Source of the DNA: AP-15 sp963738185
Lineage (GTDB): Bacteria > Pseudomonadota > Alphaproteobacteria > ATCC43930 > CGMCC-115725
Direction: 5' to 3'
Length of the DNA: 64,000 bases
NCBI GenBank assembly: GCA_963738185.1
Contig: CAVTVA010000003.1
Span: forward strand, 682,001-746,000
Within the stretch, counting starts at the first letter, position 1. Every line of letters begins with the position of its first letter. The notes below the pieces were generated by a model that did not search any database, was not told the DNA's origin, and worked only from the letters and a program-made list of their open reading frames with translations. The position numbers were made by a program, and so were the translations under genes. This document shows positions 11,050 to 19,794 of this stretch, piece by piece.

Positions 11050-12105
11050 ATGCGTGCGCCGCTCTACACGTCGCTGGACGATGCCCTGGAAGCAATCGCC
11101 CCCTTTGGGATGGACCTCAAAAACGGCAACAGCAATCACGCCCCGATGGTGGCCGAGGCGCTGTGCGCCTTGGGTCGGCCCGAAGCCGTGATGCCGTGGA
11201 TCGAGCGCTACCGGGAACGGATGTCGCCCCGACCCCTGCCCCGCGAGCGTATCCGCGGCGATGATTGGCACGCAGCACTCGGGCAGCGCGAACGGTTCGG
11301 CGATTGGAGCCAGTTTTTTGTCGAAGAGCTGCGCGAGGCTGCGTGGTGCAAGGTGCTCGATCGCTGGGTCGGCCGCCTCGCATCCGGCTTTTGCGCCGCA
11401 GCGACCCATGGCGCGATCCGGGTCGGGCACGCCGCGCGCGGGCTTGCCGAACGCGAAACGCCGGCCCGGCAGCGCGAGCTTGCCGATGCGCTCGCCAGCT
11501 GGGCGGCGGCCTGGCAGGAGCTTCCCGCAGGCGGCCCTAACGCCAACGGCAGCACCTTGCTGCCGCGTCGGGCGATCGCCAAAATTCCGCTCGTGCCGCC
11601 CGACCGCCGCATGCGCGGCAACATTGTCGCGGCGCTCGGCGCGCTTGGCGACTTCCCGGAATTCGCACCGGCGATCGGGCTGGTCGACAGCGGTGGCGAG
11701 GTCGCGACGCTGATGGCCGAGCGGACCGAAACCTTTGCCCGGGTCTATCTCGCCAACGCCCGGGACATCCCGACAGTGATCGCCTTCATCCACGGCGTCA
11801 CCAGCCATGCTGCCCTCGGCAACATTGTCCCGCATGTCGGGGAAGCTACGGCGCGCACGGCGCTGCGCTACGCCTGGCAGGCGGGGTGCGGGCTCTACGC
11901 GTGCTTTGGCGGCGCCGTCGCGACCGCTGACGATATCGCGCCGCCCGATGCCGATGAGGACGACCTGGTCGAGCGCGCGATCGCCCATGGCGACGAGCAT
12001 GTCATCAAATTTACCGAGGCCTGCCTCAGCCGCCATGCACTCGGGCCATCGCCGGCCTATCCGGCCGCCGCCGCCCACGCGAGCGAGATCATCCAGCGCC
12101 GCTGA
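11050..12105 (+). CDS. Questin-oxidase-like family protein (DUF4243)
   Basis: A 351-residue protein resembling the family named after fungal questin oxidase, a Baeyer-Villiger-type ring-opening enzyme; bacterial members are uncharacterised. Family features are SNHAPMVAEALCALGRPE near the N-terminus, ATHGAIRVGHAARGLAE in the middle, and FIHGVTSHAALGNIVPHV followed by ALRYAWQAGCGLY toward the end, all rich in conserved His. No signal peptide. Shine-Dalgarno GGGAGG lies at 11039-11044 and a strong promoter at 10993. It stands alone between a divergent dioxygenase and hemA, so its substrate cannot be inferred. Confidence 0.75.
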   Translation: MRAPLYTSLDDALEAIAPFGMDLKNGNSNHAPMVAEALCALGRPEAVMPWIERYRERMSPRPLPRERIRGDDWHAALGQRERFGDWSQFFVEELREAAWCKVLDRWVGRLASGFCAAATHGAIRVGHAARGLAERETPARQRELADALASWAAAWQELPAGGPNANGSTLLPRRAIAKIPLVPPDRRMRGNIVAALGALGDFPEFAPAIGLVDSGGEVATLMAERTETFARVYLANARDIPTVIAFIHGVTSHAALGNIVPHVGEATARTALRYAWQAGCGLYACFGGAVATADDIAPPDADEDDLVERAIAHGDEHVIKFTEACLSRHALGPSPAYPAAAAHASEIIQRR

Positions 12106-12212
12106 ACCCCCAGCGGTTGCCCTTGCGACGGCCGGCAGCCCGATCGCGGCGTTTGACCACATGGATCAGGGCTCGTGCTATCGTCATGGTAAATCGGGGA
12201 CGACGGGCAGCC

Positions 12213-13418
12213 ATGGATTACGAGAGCTTTTTCAGGGCGCGGCTCGACGCGCTGCGCGCCGAGGGCCGCTATCGCGTGTTTGCCGACCTCGAACGGCGCT
12301 GCGGCGGTTTTCCGCGCGCCTTCGACCACCGCATCGGCGCCGAGGTCACGGTGTGGTGCTCGAACGACTATCTCGGCATGGGCCAGCACCCGGCCGTGCT
12401 GGCGGCGATGGAAGCGGCGCTGCGCGCGCTCGGCGCCGGCGCCGGCGGCACCCGCAACATCTCGGGCAACAGCCACCTGCACCTCGAGCTCGAGCGCGAG
12501 CTGGCTGACCTGCACGGCCGCGATGCCGCGCTCGTCTTCACCTCGGGCTACGTCGCGAACGAGGCGGTGCTGTCGACCCTGGCGCGCGAGCTGCCAAACA
12601 CGGTCGTGTTGTCGGACGCGCACAACCACGCCTCGATGATCGCCGGCATCCGCCACAGCCGCGCCGAAAAGGCGATCTTCCGCCATAACGACCCGGACGA
12701 CCTCGCCCGCCTGCTCGCTCGGGTCGATCCCGCTCGGCCCAAGCTCGTCTGCTTTGAATCGGTCTATTCGATGGATGGCGACATCGCCCCGATCGGCGCG
12801 TTGTGCGATGTCGCCGAGCAATTCGGCGCGATGACTTATCTCGATGAGGTGCACGCGGTCGGGCTCTACGGAGCGCGCGGCGGCGGCATCGCCGAGCGCG
12901 ACGGCGCCATGCACCGCCCGACGGTCATCCAAGGGACGCTCGCCAAGGCGTTTGGCGTGATGGGCGGCTATGTCGCGGGCTCGGCCGCACTCGTCGATTT
13001 TCTGCGCAGCAACGCGGCGGGGTTCATCTTTACCACCGCGCTGCCGCCGGCGCTCGCCGCCGGCGCGCTCGCCAGCATCCGCCACCTGAAGCACAGCCAC
13101 GCCGAGCGCGAGCGGCACCAGGAGCGCGCGTCGCGGCTGAAGCGCCGGCTCGCCGAGGCCGATCTGCCGGTGATGCCGTCGCCGAGCCACATCGTCCCGG
13201 TCATGATCGGCGATGCGGAATTGTGCAAAGCCGCCTGCGACGCGCTGCTGCGCCGCCACCGCATCTATGTCCAGCCGATCAACTACCCGACCGTGCCAAA
13301 GGGCACCGAGCGCCTGCGGCTGACGCCCACGCCGTTGCACAGCGACGCCGACATCGAGGCGCTGGTGGCAGCCCTCGCCGATGTCTGGCAGCAGCTGACC
13401 CTGCCGCGCGCCGCCTGA
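12213..13418 (+). CDS. hemA: 5-aminolevulinate synthase
   Basis: Condenses glycine and succinyl-CoA to 5-aminolevulinate, the first step of haem synthesis by the C4 (Shemin) route used by alphaproteobacteria. The 401-residue protein shows NDYLGMGQHPAVLAAM, GAGAGGTRNISGN, HASMIAGIRHS, the Asp of TYLDEVHAVGLYG and the PLP lysine in GTLAKAFGVMGGY. The C-terminal INYPTVPKGTERLRLTPTPL matches ALAS rather than other alpha-oxoamine synthases. Start ATG 12213 (MDYESFFRARLDAL); the frame is open further upstream but family similarity begins here. Confidence 0.95.
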   Translation: MDYESFFRARLDALRAEGRYRVFADLERRCGGFPRAFDHRIGAEVTVWCSNDYLGMGQHPAVLAAMEAALRALGAGAGGTRNISGNSHLHLELERELADLHGRDAALVFTSGYVANEAVLSTLARELPNTVVLSDAHNHASMIAGIRHSRAEKAIFRHNDPDDLARLLARVDPARPKLVCFESVYSMDGDIAPIGALCDVAEQFGAMTYLDEVHAVGLYGARGGGIAERDGAMHRPTVIQGTLAKAFGVMGGYVAGSAALVDFLRSNAAGFIFTTALPPALAAGALASIRHLKHSHAERERHQERASRLKRRLAEADLPVMPSPSHIVPVMIGDAELCKAACDALLRRHRIYVQPINYPTVPKGTERLRLTPTPLHSDADIEALVAALADVWQQLTLPRAA

Positions 13419-13439
13419 GCCGACCGCGGAGGCTGCGCA

Positions 13440-13991
13440 ATGCCGGCCGACAGCGCGCTGCTGCCCGCCCAGACCGTGCGATTGGCGGCGCTCGGCATCC
13501 TGGCCGAAGGCGAGCGGCCCTATGCCGAGCTCGCCCGCGAGGTTGCCGACTTTATCCGCTGCATGCTCGGCCAATCGCTCGACCTGATGGGCACCTCGCT
13601 CGAATTGCTGCGGGTCGAGGGGCTGATCGAAGCGGTTGGCGGTACGGGCATGAGCGACAATGCCGAAATGCGGCTCACCCCGGCAGGCGACCAAGCGCTG
13701 CGCCGCTTGCTCGCGGCCGGGCTGCACGCCCCCGGCAACGAGCTGAACCATCTGGTGCTGGCGCTGAAGCTGCGGTTTCTGCCGATCCTCGACGAGAGCG
13801 AACGCCGCCGGCAGCTGGCCCTGATCGGCGAATGGTATGCCGGCGAGATCGTGCGGCTGGAGCGGCTCTGCGCCCGCCACGCTGGGCGTTCGCCGCAATT
13901 TCGCCGCTGGATCGAGCGCGAGATCGACCTCGCCCGCGAGCGCCTCGGCGAAATCGCCGCGCTCGGCCAGCGCCCCGCCGCTGGCTCCTGA
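13440..13991 (+). CDS. PadR-like winged-helix transcriptional regulator
   Basis: A 183-residue protein with an N-terminal winged-helix-like region (VRLAALGILAEGERPYAEL; LDLMGTSLELLRVEGLIEAV; MRLTPAGDQALRRLL) and a long charged C-terminal helical part (RRRQLALIGEWYAGEIVRLE; FRRWIEREIDLARERLGEI), as in PadR-type repressors. It lies 21 bases after hemA and may be cotranscribed. The assignment is by pattern and could be another MarR/PadR-like family. Its TGA stop (13989-13991) is also the first bases of the repeat element that follows, so the native C-terminus may have been altered. Confidence 0.6.
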   Translation: MPADSALLPAQTVRLAALGILAEGERPYAELAREVADFIRCMLGQSLDLMGTSLELLRVEGLIEAVGGTGMSDNAEMRLTPAGDQALRRLLAAGLHAPGNELNHLVLALKLRFLPILDESERRRQLALIGEWYAGEIVRLERLCARHAGRSPQFRRWIEREIDLARERLGEIAALGQRPAAGS

Positions 13992-14212
13992 GAGCATGTG
14001 AAAAAATCGCGGGGAGCTTCGTCAGCAAGCAAATTACAGGTCGCTTTCCCGGCGAAAGCCGGGAACTCATTTGGCGACAAGCACTAGCGTATCAAGAAAG
14101 CGCAGGGGCTTAGCAACCGATGGCGAGTTCGTGCGGCGGAACAATGGGCCCCGGCTTTTTTCGCCGGGGAAGCGAGCGAGAAGCGCCGAAGGGATTTTTC
14201 ACGGGCTCTGAG
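13989..14212. repeat. MITE-like element, copy 1 (about 224 bp)
   Basis: Starts CTGAGAGCATGTGAAAAAAT (from the C before the TGA) and ends ATTTTTCACGGGCTCTGAG; the ends form an imperfect terminal inverted repeat of roughly 17-20 bp. Inside are two REP-like hairpins, TTTCCCGGCGAAAGCCGGGAA and CCCCGGCTTTTTTCGCCGGGG, which are also inverted with respect to each other. It is clearly homologous along its whole length to 21510-21729. It carries no transposase. Short open frames within it (such as one starting MASSCGG) are repeat translation, not genes. Confidence 0.85.
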
Positions 14213-14240
14213 CCCAAGACCCTGCGGCAAGCGCCGACTA

Positions 14241-14954
14241 TCAGCAGCCGAGCTTTTGTGCGAGGTCGACAAAACTGTCGGCGATCACGTCGAAATCGTG
14301 CTCGGCCTTGACGTCGCGGGTCTTGTTCGGCCCGTGCTCGAGCGGCCGGCTGACAAAGGCGGTGCGGAAGCCGCGGCCGCGCGCTGCGACCAGGTCGCCG
14401 TTATGCGCCGCCACCATCATGCATTGCTGTGGCTTCAGGTCGAGAAACGCGGCGGTGCGGTCATAGGCCTCGGGCTGCGGCTTATAGGCGTGCGCGACCT
14501 CGGCGCCGAGGATCGCGTCCCATGGCAGCCCGGCGTATTTGGCCATATTGACCATCAGCGCCACATTGCCGTTCGACAGGGTCGCGAGGATGAATTTGCG
14601 CTTGAGCCGGGTCAGGCCCTCGACCGTGTCCGGCCAGCCGTCGAGGCGATGCCAGGCGCGGTTCAGGTGATCGATCTCGGCTTCGCTCAACCCGGTGATC
14701 CCGAATTCGGGCAGCAGCTCGACCAAATTCTCGCGATGCAGATCATCGAGCCGCGCCCACGGGCGCTCGCCGTTGCGCACCTTGGCCATCGCCGGCTGAT
14801 AGCGCGACCGCCATTGGTCGGCGAAACCGTGCCAATCCTTGTCGTGGCCTTTCGGCGCGAGAATGGCCTTCGCCTCGCGGGCGATGCTGTCGCGCCAATT
14901 CACCACCGTGCCGAACACGTCAAAGGTCAATGCCTTCACATCCAAGAGCGCCAT
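14241..14954 (-). CDS. Haloacid dehalogenase type II (HAD superfamily)
   Basis: HAD-fold hydrolase of the L-2-haloacid dehalogenase group (237 residues). Motif I is ALTFDVFGTVVNWRDS with nucleophile Asp, motif II ATLSNGN, motif III Lys in YKPQPEAY, and motif IV AAHNGDLVAARGRGF. Those residues fit a type II dehalogenase acting on 2-haloalkanoates, though many such proteins act on other small phosphoesters or are uncharacterised. ATG 14954 (MALLDVKALTF) is chosen; longer in-frame starts would run into the CoA-transferase gene. It is downstream of that gene by 35 bases, so both may be transcribed together. Confidence 0.85.
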   Translation of the reverse strand: MALLDVKALTFDVFGTVVNWRDSIAREAKAILAPKGHDKDWHGFADQWRSRYQPAMAKVRNGERPWARLDDLHRENLVELLPEFGITGLSEAEIDHLNRAWHRLDGWPDTVEGLTRLKRKFILATLSNGNVALMVNMAKYAGLPWDAILGAEVAHAYKPQPEAYDRTAAFLDLKPQQCMMVAAHNGDLVAARGRGFRTAFVSRPLEHGPNKTRDVKAEHDFDVIADSFVDLAQKLGC

Positions 14955-14989
14955 CTTCGCTGCCTCCTGTTGCTGGTTGTCACCCCGGG

Positions 14990-16174
14990 TCAGACCGCGC
15001 CCTTTTCCCGCAGTGCCGCGATCGCTGCCGCGTCGTAGCCGAGGTCGCGCAGCACCGCGTCGGTGTGCTGGCCCTGCTCCGGGGTCGGGCGCAATTCGTC
15101 GGGTTGCGGATAATCGCTCAGATGGATCGGCTGGCCGACCACCTTCTGCGGCCCGTGCTGCGGATTGTTGACCGGTCTCGCGATGCCGAGATGCTGCACC
15201 TGCGGGTCGGCGAAGACCTGGTCGATCGTGTTGATCGGGCCGCACGGCACTCCGGCCTTGCTCAGCAACTCGACCCAGTATTGGTTGGGGTGGCGGCGGA
15301 TGATCTCGTTCAAATGCGTGTTGAGCGCCGCACGGTTCTTGGCGCGGGCCACGACCGTGGAGAAATCGGGGTCGTCGATCAGGTCCTTCGCACCCGCGGC
15401 CTCGCAAAAGCGCCGCCACAGGCTGTCGCCCGAGGCGGCGATGTTGATATAGCCGTCGCTTGTCTCAAACATGCCGGTGCCCGGCGAGGTCGGGTGGAAA
15501 TTGCCTTCCTGGCCGGCAACCTCGCCCTTGATCAGATAGCGCGCCGCCTGGAAGTCGAGCATGAAAATCTGCGCTTCCAGGAGCGAGGTCTGGACCCACT
15601 GGCCCTCGCCGGTGCGCTCGCGGTTGAGCAGCGCCAGCACGATGCCGTAGGACAGCAGCAGACCGGCCGAGGTGTCGTTGATGGCGATGCCGACGCGCAC
15701 CGGCCCGCCTCCCGGGTGCCCGGTGATCGACATCAGCCCGCCCATGCCCTGGGCGATCTGGTCTACCCCGGCGCGGCCGGCATAGGGCCCGTCCTGGCCA
15801 AAGCCGGAAATGCTGCCATAGACGATGCGCGGATTGACCTTTTTCACCGCCTCATAATCGACGCCGAGCCGGTGCTTGACATCGGATTTGTAGTTTTCGA
15901 CGATGACATCGGCGCGCTTGGCCAATTTGAAGAAGATTTCGAGCCCCTCCTTGCTCTTCAGATTGAGGGTGATCGAGCGCTTGTTGCGGTGCAAATTCTG
16001 AAAGTCGGGGCCGTCGCGCCGGCTGCCGGTGGCGTCGGTCGCCTCGCCGGGCGCCTCGATCTTCAAGACGTCGGCGCCCCAATCGGCAAGTTGGCGCACC
16101 GCGGTCGGGCCGGCGCGATGCGCGGTCAGGTCGAGAACCAAGAAATCGTTGAGCGGCAATGGAAAAGTCGGCAT
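14990..16174 (-). CDS. CaiB/BaiF (class III) CoA-transferase family protein
   Basis: Class III CoA-transferase, moving CoA between carboxylic acids through an enzyme-anhydride intermediate. About 394 residues with family blocks LVLDLTAHRAGPTAVRQLAD, GADVLKIEAPGEATD, NLNLKS-type NKRSITLNLKSKEG, and GYGQ-like SGFGQDGPYAGRAGVDQIAQ in which the Asp is the expected catalytic residue. GTGMFETSDGYINIAASGD and AGVPCGPINTIDQVFADPQ complete the fold. Start ATG 16174 (MPTFPLPLNDFL). Acceptor acid unknown. The neighbouring HAD dehalogenase might share a pathway. Confidence 0.9.
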   Translation of the reverse strand: MPTFPLPLNDFLVLDLTAHRAGPTAVRQLADWGADVLKIEAPGEATDATGSRRDGPDFQNLHRNKRSITLNLKSKEGLEIFFKLAKRADVIVENYKSDVKHRLGVDYEAVKKVNPRIVYGSISGFGQDGPYAGRAGVDQIAQGMGGLMSITGHPGGGPVRVGIAINDTSAGLLLSYGIVLALLNRERTGEGQWVQTSLLEAQIFMLDFQAARYLIKGEVAGQEGNFHPTSPGTGMFETSDGYINIAASGDSLWRRFCEAAGAKDLIDDPDFSTVVARAKNRAALNTHLNEIIRRHPNQYWVELLSKAGVPCGPINTIDQVFADPQVQHLGIARPVNNPQHGPQKVVGQPIHLSDYPQPDELRPTPEQGQHTDAVLRDLGYDAAAIAALREKGAV

Positions 16175-16235
16175 CGGCGGGTCTTTCGATTGGGCGGCGT
16201 TCGTAGGGAGCTCGGATCGGCCCTTGGCGCCGGCG

Positions 16236-16718
16236 TTATTCGGGCCCTTGGCGAAATACCTGGTCGGCGGTCTTGCGCTGGGCCGGCGACAGGCTCGCAT
16301 AAAGCGCCTGCATCGCCGGCAGCAGCCGCTTCAAGGCAGTAACCTCGAGCTCCCGGTCTTGGATCGCGAGGCGCAGATCATCGACCGCGCTCGGGTTCGC
16401 TGGCGCAGCGCTTGGCTTCATCCGGGCATTCTCGCGCATGGCATTGGCGAACGCATCGAATTTCGGTTGCTGCGACGGCGTGATCTGCAATTTCTGGTGC
16501 AGCCGGCTGAGATTGGCCTCGATATTGGGCGCTTGCGCCTCGGCCTGCGCCTGGATCGGTAGGATCGCCGCGGGCGCGGGTCCAGGCGCTGTCGGGCGCG
16601 CCATCGCGGCCGCCGATGAGGGCGCGCCCCCGCTGATCAGCCAAGCCGTCGCCAGGGCCGCCGCAATGACCGGCCGGCCCACCTGGCAGCCCGCCCGCGA
16701 GATCGAAAGTGCCCGCAT
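16236..16718 (-). CDS. Spy/CpxP-like LTXXQ-motif periplasmic protein
   Basis: Short exported protein of about 160 residues. An N-terminal signal (RPVIAAALATAWLISGG, then SSAAA) is followed by a helical region with two LTXXQ-like repeats, LQITPSQQPKFDAF and YASLSPAQRKTADQVF, the mark of the Spy/CpxP family of periplasmic chaperones and stress sensors. I chose ATG 16718 (MRALSIS) because it places the hydrophobic core near the N-terminus; ATG 16793 is possible. Function in envelope stress is inferred from the family only. Confidence 0.7.
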   Translation of the reverse strand: MRALSISRAGCQVGRPVIAAALATAWLISGGAPSSAAAMARPTAPGPAPAAILPIQAQAEAQAPNIEANLSRLHQKLQITPSQQPKFDAFANAMRENARMKPSAAPANPSAVDDLRLAIQDRELEVTALKRLLPAMQALYASLSPAQRKTADQVFRQGPE

Positions 16719-16939
16719 GCAAAGAACCCTTCGGATCGCTGTTCCCATAGCCATGCACCGAGCCGGCGGCGGTTTCAAGCTCCGGCTGCGCATCCGCCGC
16801 AGCGCCGGCCCCTCCGCAGCCCAGCCATGCGAGCCCGGAAGAGCATGCCGTCGAATTCGCGGTGCGCGGCCAAGCCGAGCCGCGTGCTACACTTTTTGGG
16901 AAATTCGGGATGTGGTTCCACCGACGGAAGGGAAGTGCG

Positions 16940-18640
16940 ATGGCGTATGACCTCTTGATCAAGAACGGCCGCATCGTCGACGGCTCGGGGATGCCGGCGT
17001 TCCGCGGCGACGTCGGAGTCAAGGACGGCAAGATCGCAGAGATCGGCAAGCTCTCCGGCGCCGCCGAGCGCACGATCGACGCCGAAGGCCGCGTCGTCGC
17101 CCCCGGCTTTATCGACAACCACTGCCATTACGACGCCCAGGTCACCTGGGACCCGCTGTGCTCGTTTTCGTGCGACCACGGCGCCACCTCGGTGATCTTT
17201 GGCAACTGCTCGTTATCTCTGGCGCCGGTGCGCAAGGGCAAGGAGGAGCGGCTTTCCGAATTCCTTTCCTATGTCGAAGCGATTCCGATGGAGGTGCTGC
17301 GCACCCTCGAATTCGGCTGGGAGACCGTGCCGCAATATCTCGACCAGCTCGACCATCACCTTGGCGTCAATGTCGGCAACCTGATCGGCCACACCGCGGT
17401 GCGCTATTACGTGATGGGCGAGGACTGCCAGAAACGCACCGCCACCGACGCTGAGATCAAAGAGATGCAGGAGTTGGTGCGCGACGGCATGAAAGCGGGT
17501 GCCCTCGGCCTCTCGGTGTCGCGCAACCAGGGCCATTTCGACCCGCAGGGCGTGCACATCCCGGCCTTGTGGGCCGACGAGAAGGAAATCTTCGCGCTCG
17601 GCGACGTGCTGCGCGAGATGGGCACCGGCATCATCCAGTCGGGCGGCGGCAATGGCGCCGAAATGAAGGACGCGCTGATGTCGCGGCTGTCGGAGGCGAC
17701 CGGGCGCCCGGTGGTCTACAACAATCTCGGCCAGTCGATGCGCCGGCCCGACCAATGGCAAAAGCACATGGCGCAGGTCGATGCGACCACCGCCAAAGGC
17801 ATCCGCGCCTACCCGATGTGCACGCCGAACCGCATCACCGATTATTTCACGATGCGCAACACCCAGCAGTTCCGCGGCCTGCCGGTATGGCACCCGATCT
17901 CTTTGTCCTCGCCCGAGGAGATGCTGAAGGCCTACGCCGACAGGGAGGTGCGCAAACAGCTCCACGCCGAGGCGGTCGAGTTCAAGAGCGGCCCGGCGAT
18001 TGGGCTCTGCTCCACCTGGTGGGACTACATGGTGCTGCAGCATGCCGTGCTGCCGAAGAACAAAGAATACGAAGGCAAGACCCTCGGCCAGATCGCCAAG
18101 ATGCAGGGCAAGGGCATCATCGACGCCTTCCTCGATTTGGCAATCGAGGAGCACCTCGACACCGAATGGCTGCACGGCGAGAACAATGTCGATGAAGAGG
18201 CCGTCGCCAAGATCCTGACCTATCCGAACGCAATCATCGGGCTCTCGGACGGCGGCGCGCATGTGCAGTTTCAGAGCGGCTTCGGCTTCTCGACCCGGCT
18301 GCTCTCCGAATGGGTGCGCGACAAGCAGGCGATGACCCTGGAGCAGGCGGTGCGCCGGCTGACCTTCGACAGCGCGTCGATCTTCGGCCTCTACGACCGC
18401 GGCCTCTTACGCCCCGGGCTCGTCGCCGACATCGTGATCTTCGACCCCGACACGGTGAAGCCGCTGCCGCTGGAAGTGCTGCACGATTTCCCGACCGGCG
18501 CCAAGCGCATCAAGGAGCCGGCCCAGGGCATCATGGCAACGATCGTGCGCGGCGAGGTCCTGCTCGAAGACGGCAAGCACACCGGGGCACTCCCCGGCCG
18601 GGTGCTGCGCAACACCTATTACCACGGCATCCACGCCTGA
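16940..18640 (+). CDS. Amidohydrolase, N-acyl-D-amino-acid deacylase/D-aminoacylase family
   Basis: Metal-dependent amidohydrolase (566 residues) of the D-aminoacylase group. It has the N-terminal YDLLIKNGRIVDGSG strand, the metal-site PGFIDNHCHYDAQVTWDP, NLIGHTAVRYYVMG, and the late Asp in LSDGGAHVQFQSGFGFSTR. The C-terminal LRPGLVADIVIFDPD belongs to the composite beta domain. Substrate may be an N-acyl amino acid or a cyclic amide; nothing decides this. Start ATG 16940 (MAYDLL) follows GGAAGGGA. A REP repeat and an alpha/beta hydrolase gene come next. Confidence 0.85.
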   Translation: MAYDLLIKNGRIVDGSGMPAFRGDVGVKDGKIAEIGKLSGAAERTIDAEGRVVAPGFIDNHCHYDAQVTWDPLCSFSCDHGATSVIFGNCSLSLAPVRKGKEERLSEFLSYVEAIPMEVLRTLEFGWETVPQYLDQLDHHLGVNVGNLIGHTAVRYYVMGEDCQKRTATDAEIKEMQELVRDGMKAGALGLSVSRNQGHFDPQGVHIPALWADEKEIFALGDVLREMGTGIIQSGGGNGAEMKDALMSRLSEATGRPVVYNNLGQSMRRPDQWQKHMAQVDATTAKGIRAYPMCTPNRITDYFTMRNTQQFRGLPVWHPISLSSPEEMLKAYADREVRKQLHAEAVEFKSGPAIGLCSTWWDYMVLQHAVLPKNKEYEGKTLGQIAKMQGKGIIDAFLDLAIEEHLDTEWLHGENNVDEEAVAKILTYPNAIIGLSDGGAHVQFQSGFGFSTRLLSEWVRDKQAMTLEQAVRRLTFDSASIFGLYDRGLLRPGLVADIVIFDPDTVKPLPLEVLHDFPTGAKRIKEPAQGIMATIVRGEVLLEDGKHTGALPGRVLRNTYYHGIHA

Positions 18641-18654
18641 ACCCCGGGCGAGAG

Positions 18655-18723
18655 CCCCTCACCTCGGCCCTCTCCCCGCTTGCGGGGAGAGGGAGGGGCC
18701 CGCGCTAGCGGGAGGGTGAGGGG
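18655..18723. repeat. REP-like GC-rich palindrome
   Basis: Perfect outer arms CCCCTCAC (18655-18662) and GTGAGGGG (18716-18723) enclose two smaller hairpins, CCCTCTCCCCGC/GCGGGGAGAGGG and CCCGCGCTAGCGGG. Shares its CCCCTCACCTCGGCCC block with the repeat between purQ and purL, in the opposite orientation. It sits between two + strand genes and could act as a transcription attenuator. Confidence 0.8.
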
Positions 18724-18753
18724 CAGCAACCGACGGACCGCTGGAGATCCGCC

Positions 18754-19566
18754 ATGCCGACATTCCGCCCGACACCCGATCTCGACATGCATTACGAGGT
18801 CGATGATTTCACCGACCCGTGGGGCCGGGCGGAAACGGTGCTGCTGCTGCATGGCAACGCCGAGAGCGGGGCGGCTTGGTACGGCTGGGTCCCGACGCTC
18901 GCCCGCAAATACAAGCTCGTGCGGCCGGACATGCGCGGCTTTGGCCAATCGACGCCGATGCCGCGCGATTTCCCGTGGACCTTCGACATCATCATCAACG
19001 ATTACTCTCGACTGATGGACCATCTCGGCATCGACCGGTTCCACCTGGTCGGCGCCAAGATCGGCGGCACGATCGCCCGCGCCTTTGCCGCGCGCCGGCC
19101 CGAGCGGGTCCGGACCCTGACCGTCGTCGGCACGCCGCCGCCGTTGCGCGCGGGTGCCGCCGAGCGCGTCCCCGAATTGACCGCGGCGTTCGAGCGCGAC
19201 GGGGTCGAGGCCTGGGCGCGCCAGACCATGGGCGGCCGGCTCGGCAGCGGCTTTCCGCCCGAGGGTGTGGAGTGGTGGATCAAATTCATGGGCCGCACCG
19301 CCCTCTCGACCCAACTCGGATTTATGGGGACGATCGCCTGCGCCGACATCCGCGCCGATCTGCCAAAGATCGGCTGCCCGACCTTGGTGGTCACCACCGA
19401 CGGCAGCGGCCTCGCCTCGGTCGCCGAAACCCGCGCCTGGCAGCAGCAGATCGCGAATTCGCGCCTCGTGGTATTGCCCGGCAATTCCTATCATGTCGCC
19501 GCCACCCACGCCGAAGAGGCCGCCGCCGCGACCCTCGATTTCCTCGCCGCCCATGCCGGCGCCTGA
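18754..19566 (+). CDS. Alpha/beta hydrolase-fold protein with altered nucleophile elbow
   Basis: A 270-residue alpha/beta hydrolase-fold protein: TVLLLHGNAESGAAWYGW (oxyanion HGN), LVRPDMRGFGQSTPM, and a C-terminal His in GNSYHVAATHAEE. The nucleophile elbow, normally G-x-S-x-G, reads VGAKIGGTIA: Lys stands where Ser, Asp or Cys should be. Either this is a non-hydrolytic member (lyase, cofactor-free or regulatory) or catalysis differs. It is well preserved otherwise, so this does not look like random decay. Start ATG 18754 follows GGAGATCC. It may be cotranscribed with the amidohydrolase, across the REP repeat. Confidence 0.8.
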   Translation: MPTFRPTPDLDMHYEVDDFTDPWGRAETVLLLHGNAESGAAWYGWVPTLARKYKLVRPDMRGFGQSTPMPRDFPWTFDIIINDYSRLMDHLGIDRFHLVGAKIGGTIARAFAARRPERVRTLTVVGTPPPLRAGAAERVPELTAAFERDGVEAWARQTMGGRLGSGFPPEGVEWWIKFMGRTALSTQLGFMGTIACADIRADLPKIGCPTLVVTTDGSGLASVAETRAWQQQIANSRLVVLPGNSYHVAATHAEEAAAATLDFLAAHAGA

Positions 19567-19646
19567 CCTCGACCAGGGTGTGCGGCCAACTGCAGCAGAT
19601 CTGATAAAACACAGCCCAAAAGTAGTAGCCTCTGGGCGGCAGAACA

Positions 19647-19676
19647 ACTGTCCCATCGAGACAGTTCGATTGTCTC
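19647..19676. promoter_or_regulatory. Overlapping inverted repeats upstream of the PEP-CTERM gene
   Basis: ACTGTC (19647-19652) pairs with GACAGT (19660-19665), and GAGACA (19658-19663) pairs with TGTCTC (19671-19676). The shared middle arm can pair with either side, an arrangement seen in operators for dimeric regulators or alternative RNA hairpins. It lies in a 228-bp, relatively AT-rich leader. A role is inference. Confidence 0.35.
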
Positions 19677-19794
19677 ACCAGAAACAGAGCCGCCGCACGG
19701 GCGTCGGCAAGCGATTGAACATTTTCATAATTAATCCCCGTATCGACAGATCGAGTCCGGCACGAAGATTGCATCGTCAAAAGATCGTCAACGC

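Noticed and set aside
12057..13997. 646-codon - strand frame over hemA and the PadR-like gene
   Set aside because: Mirror frame; hemA on the + strand has the complete PLP and substrate motifs.
14120..14311. Small ORF MASSCGG..., and its counterpart at 21519-21728
   Set aside because: Both are translations of the repeat element; such ORFs are frequent misannotations of REP sequence.
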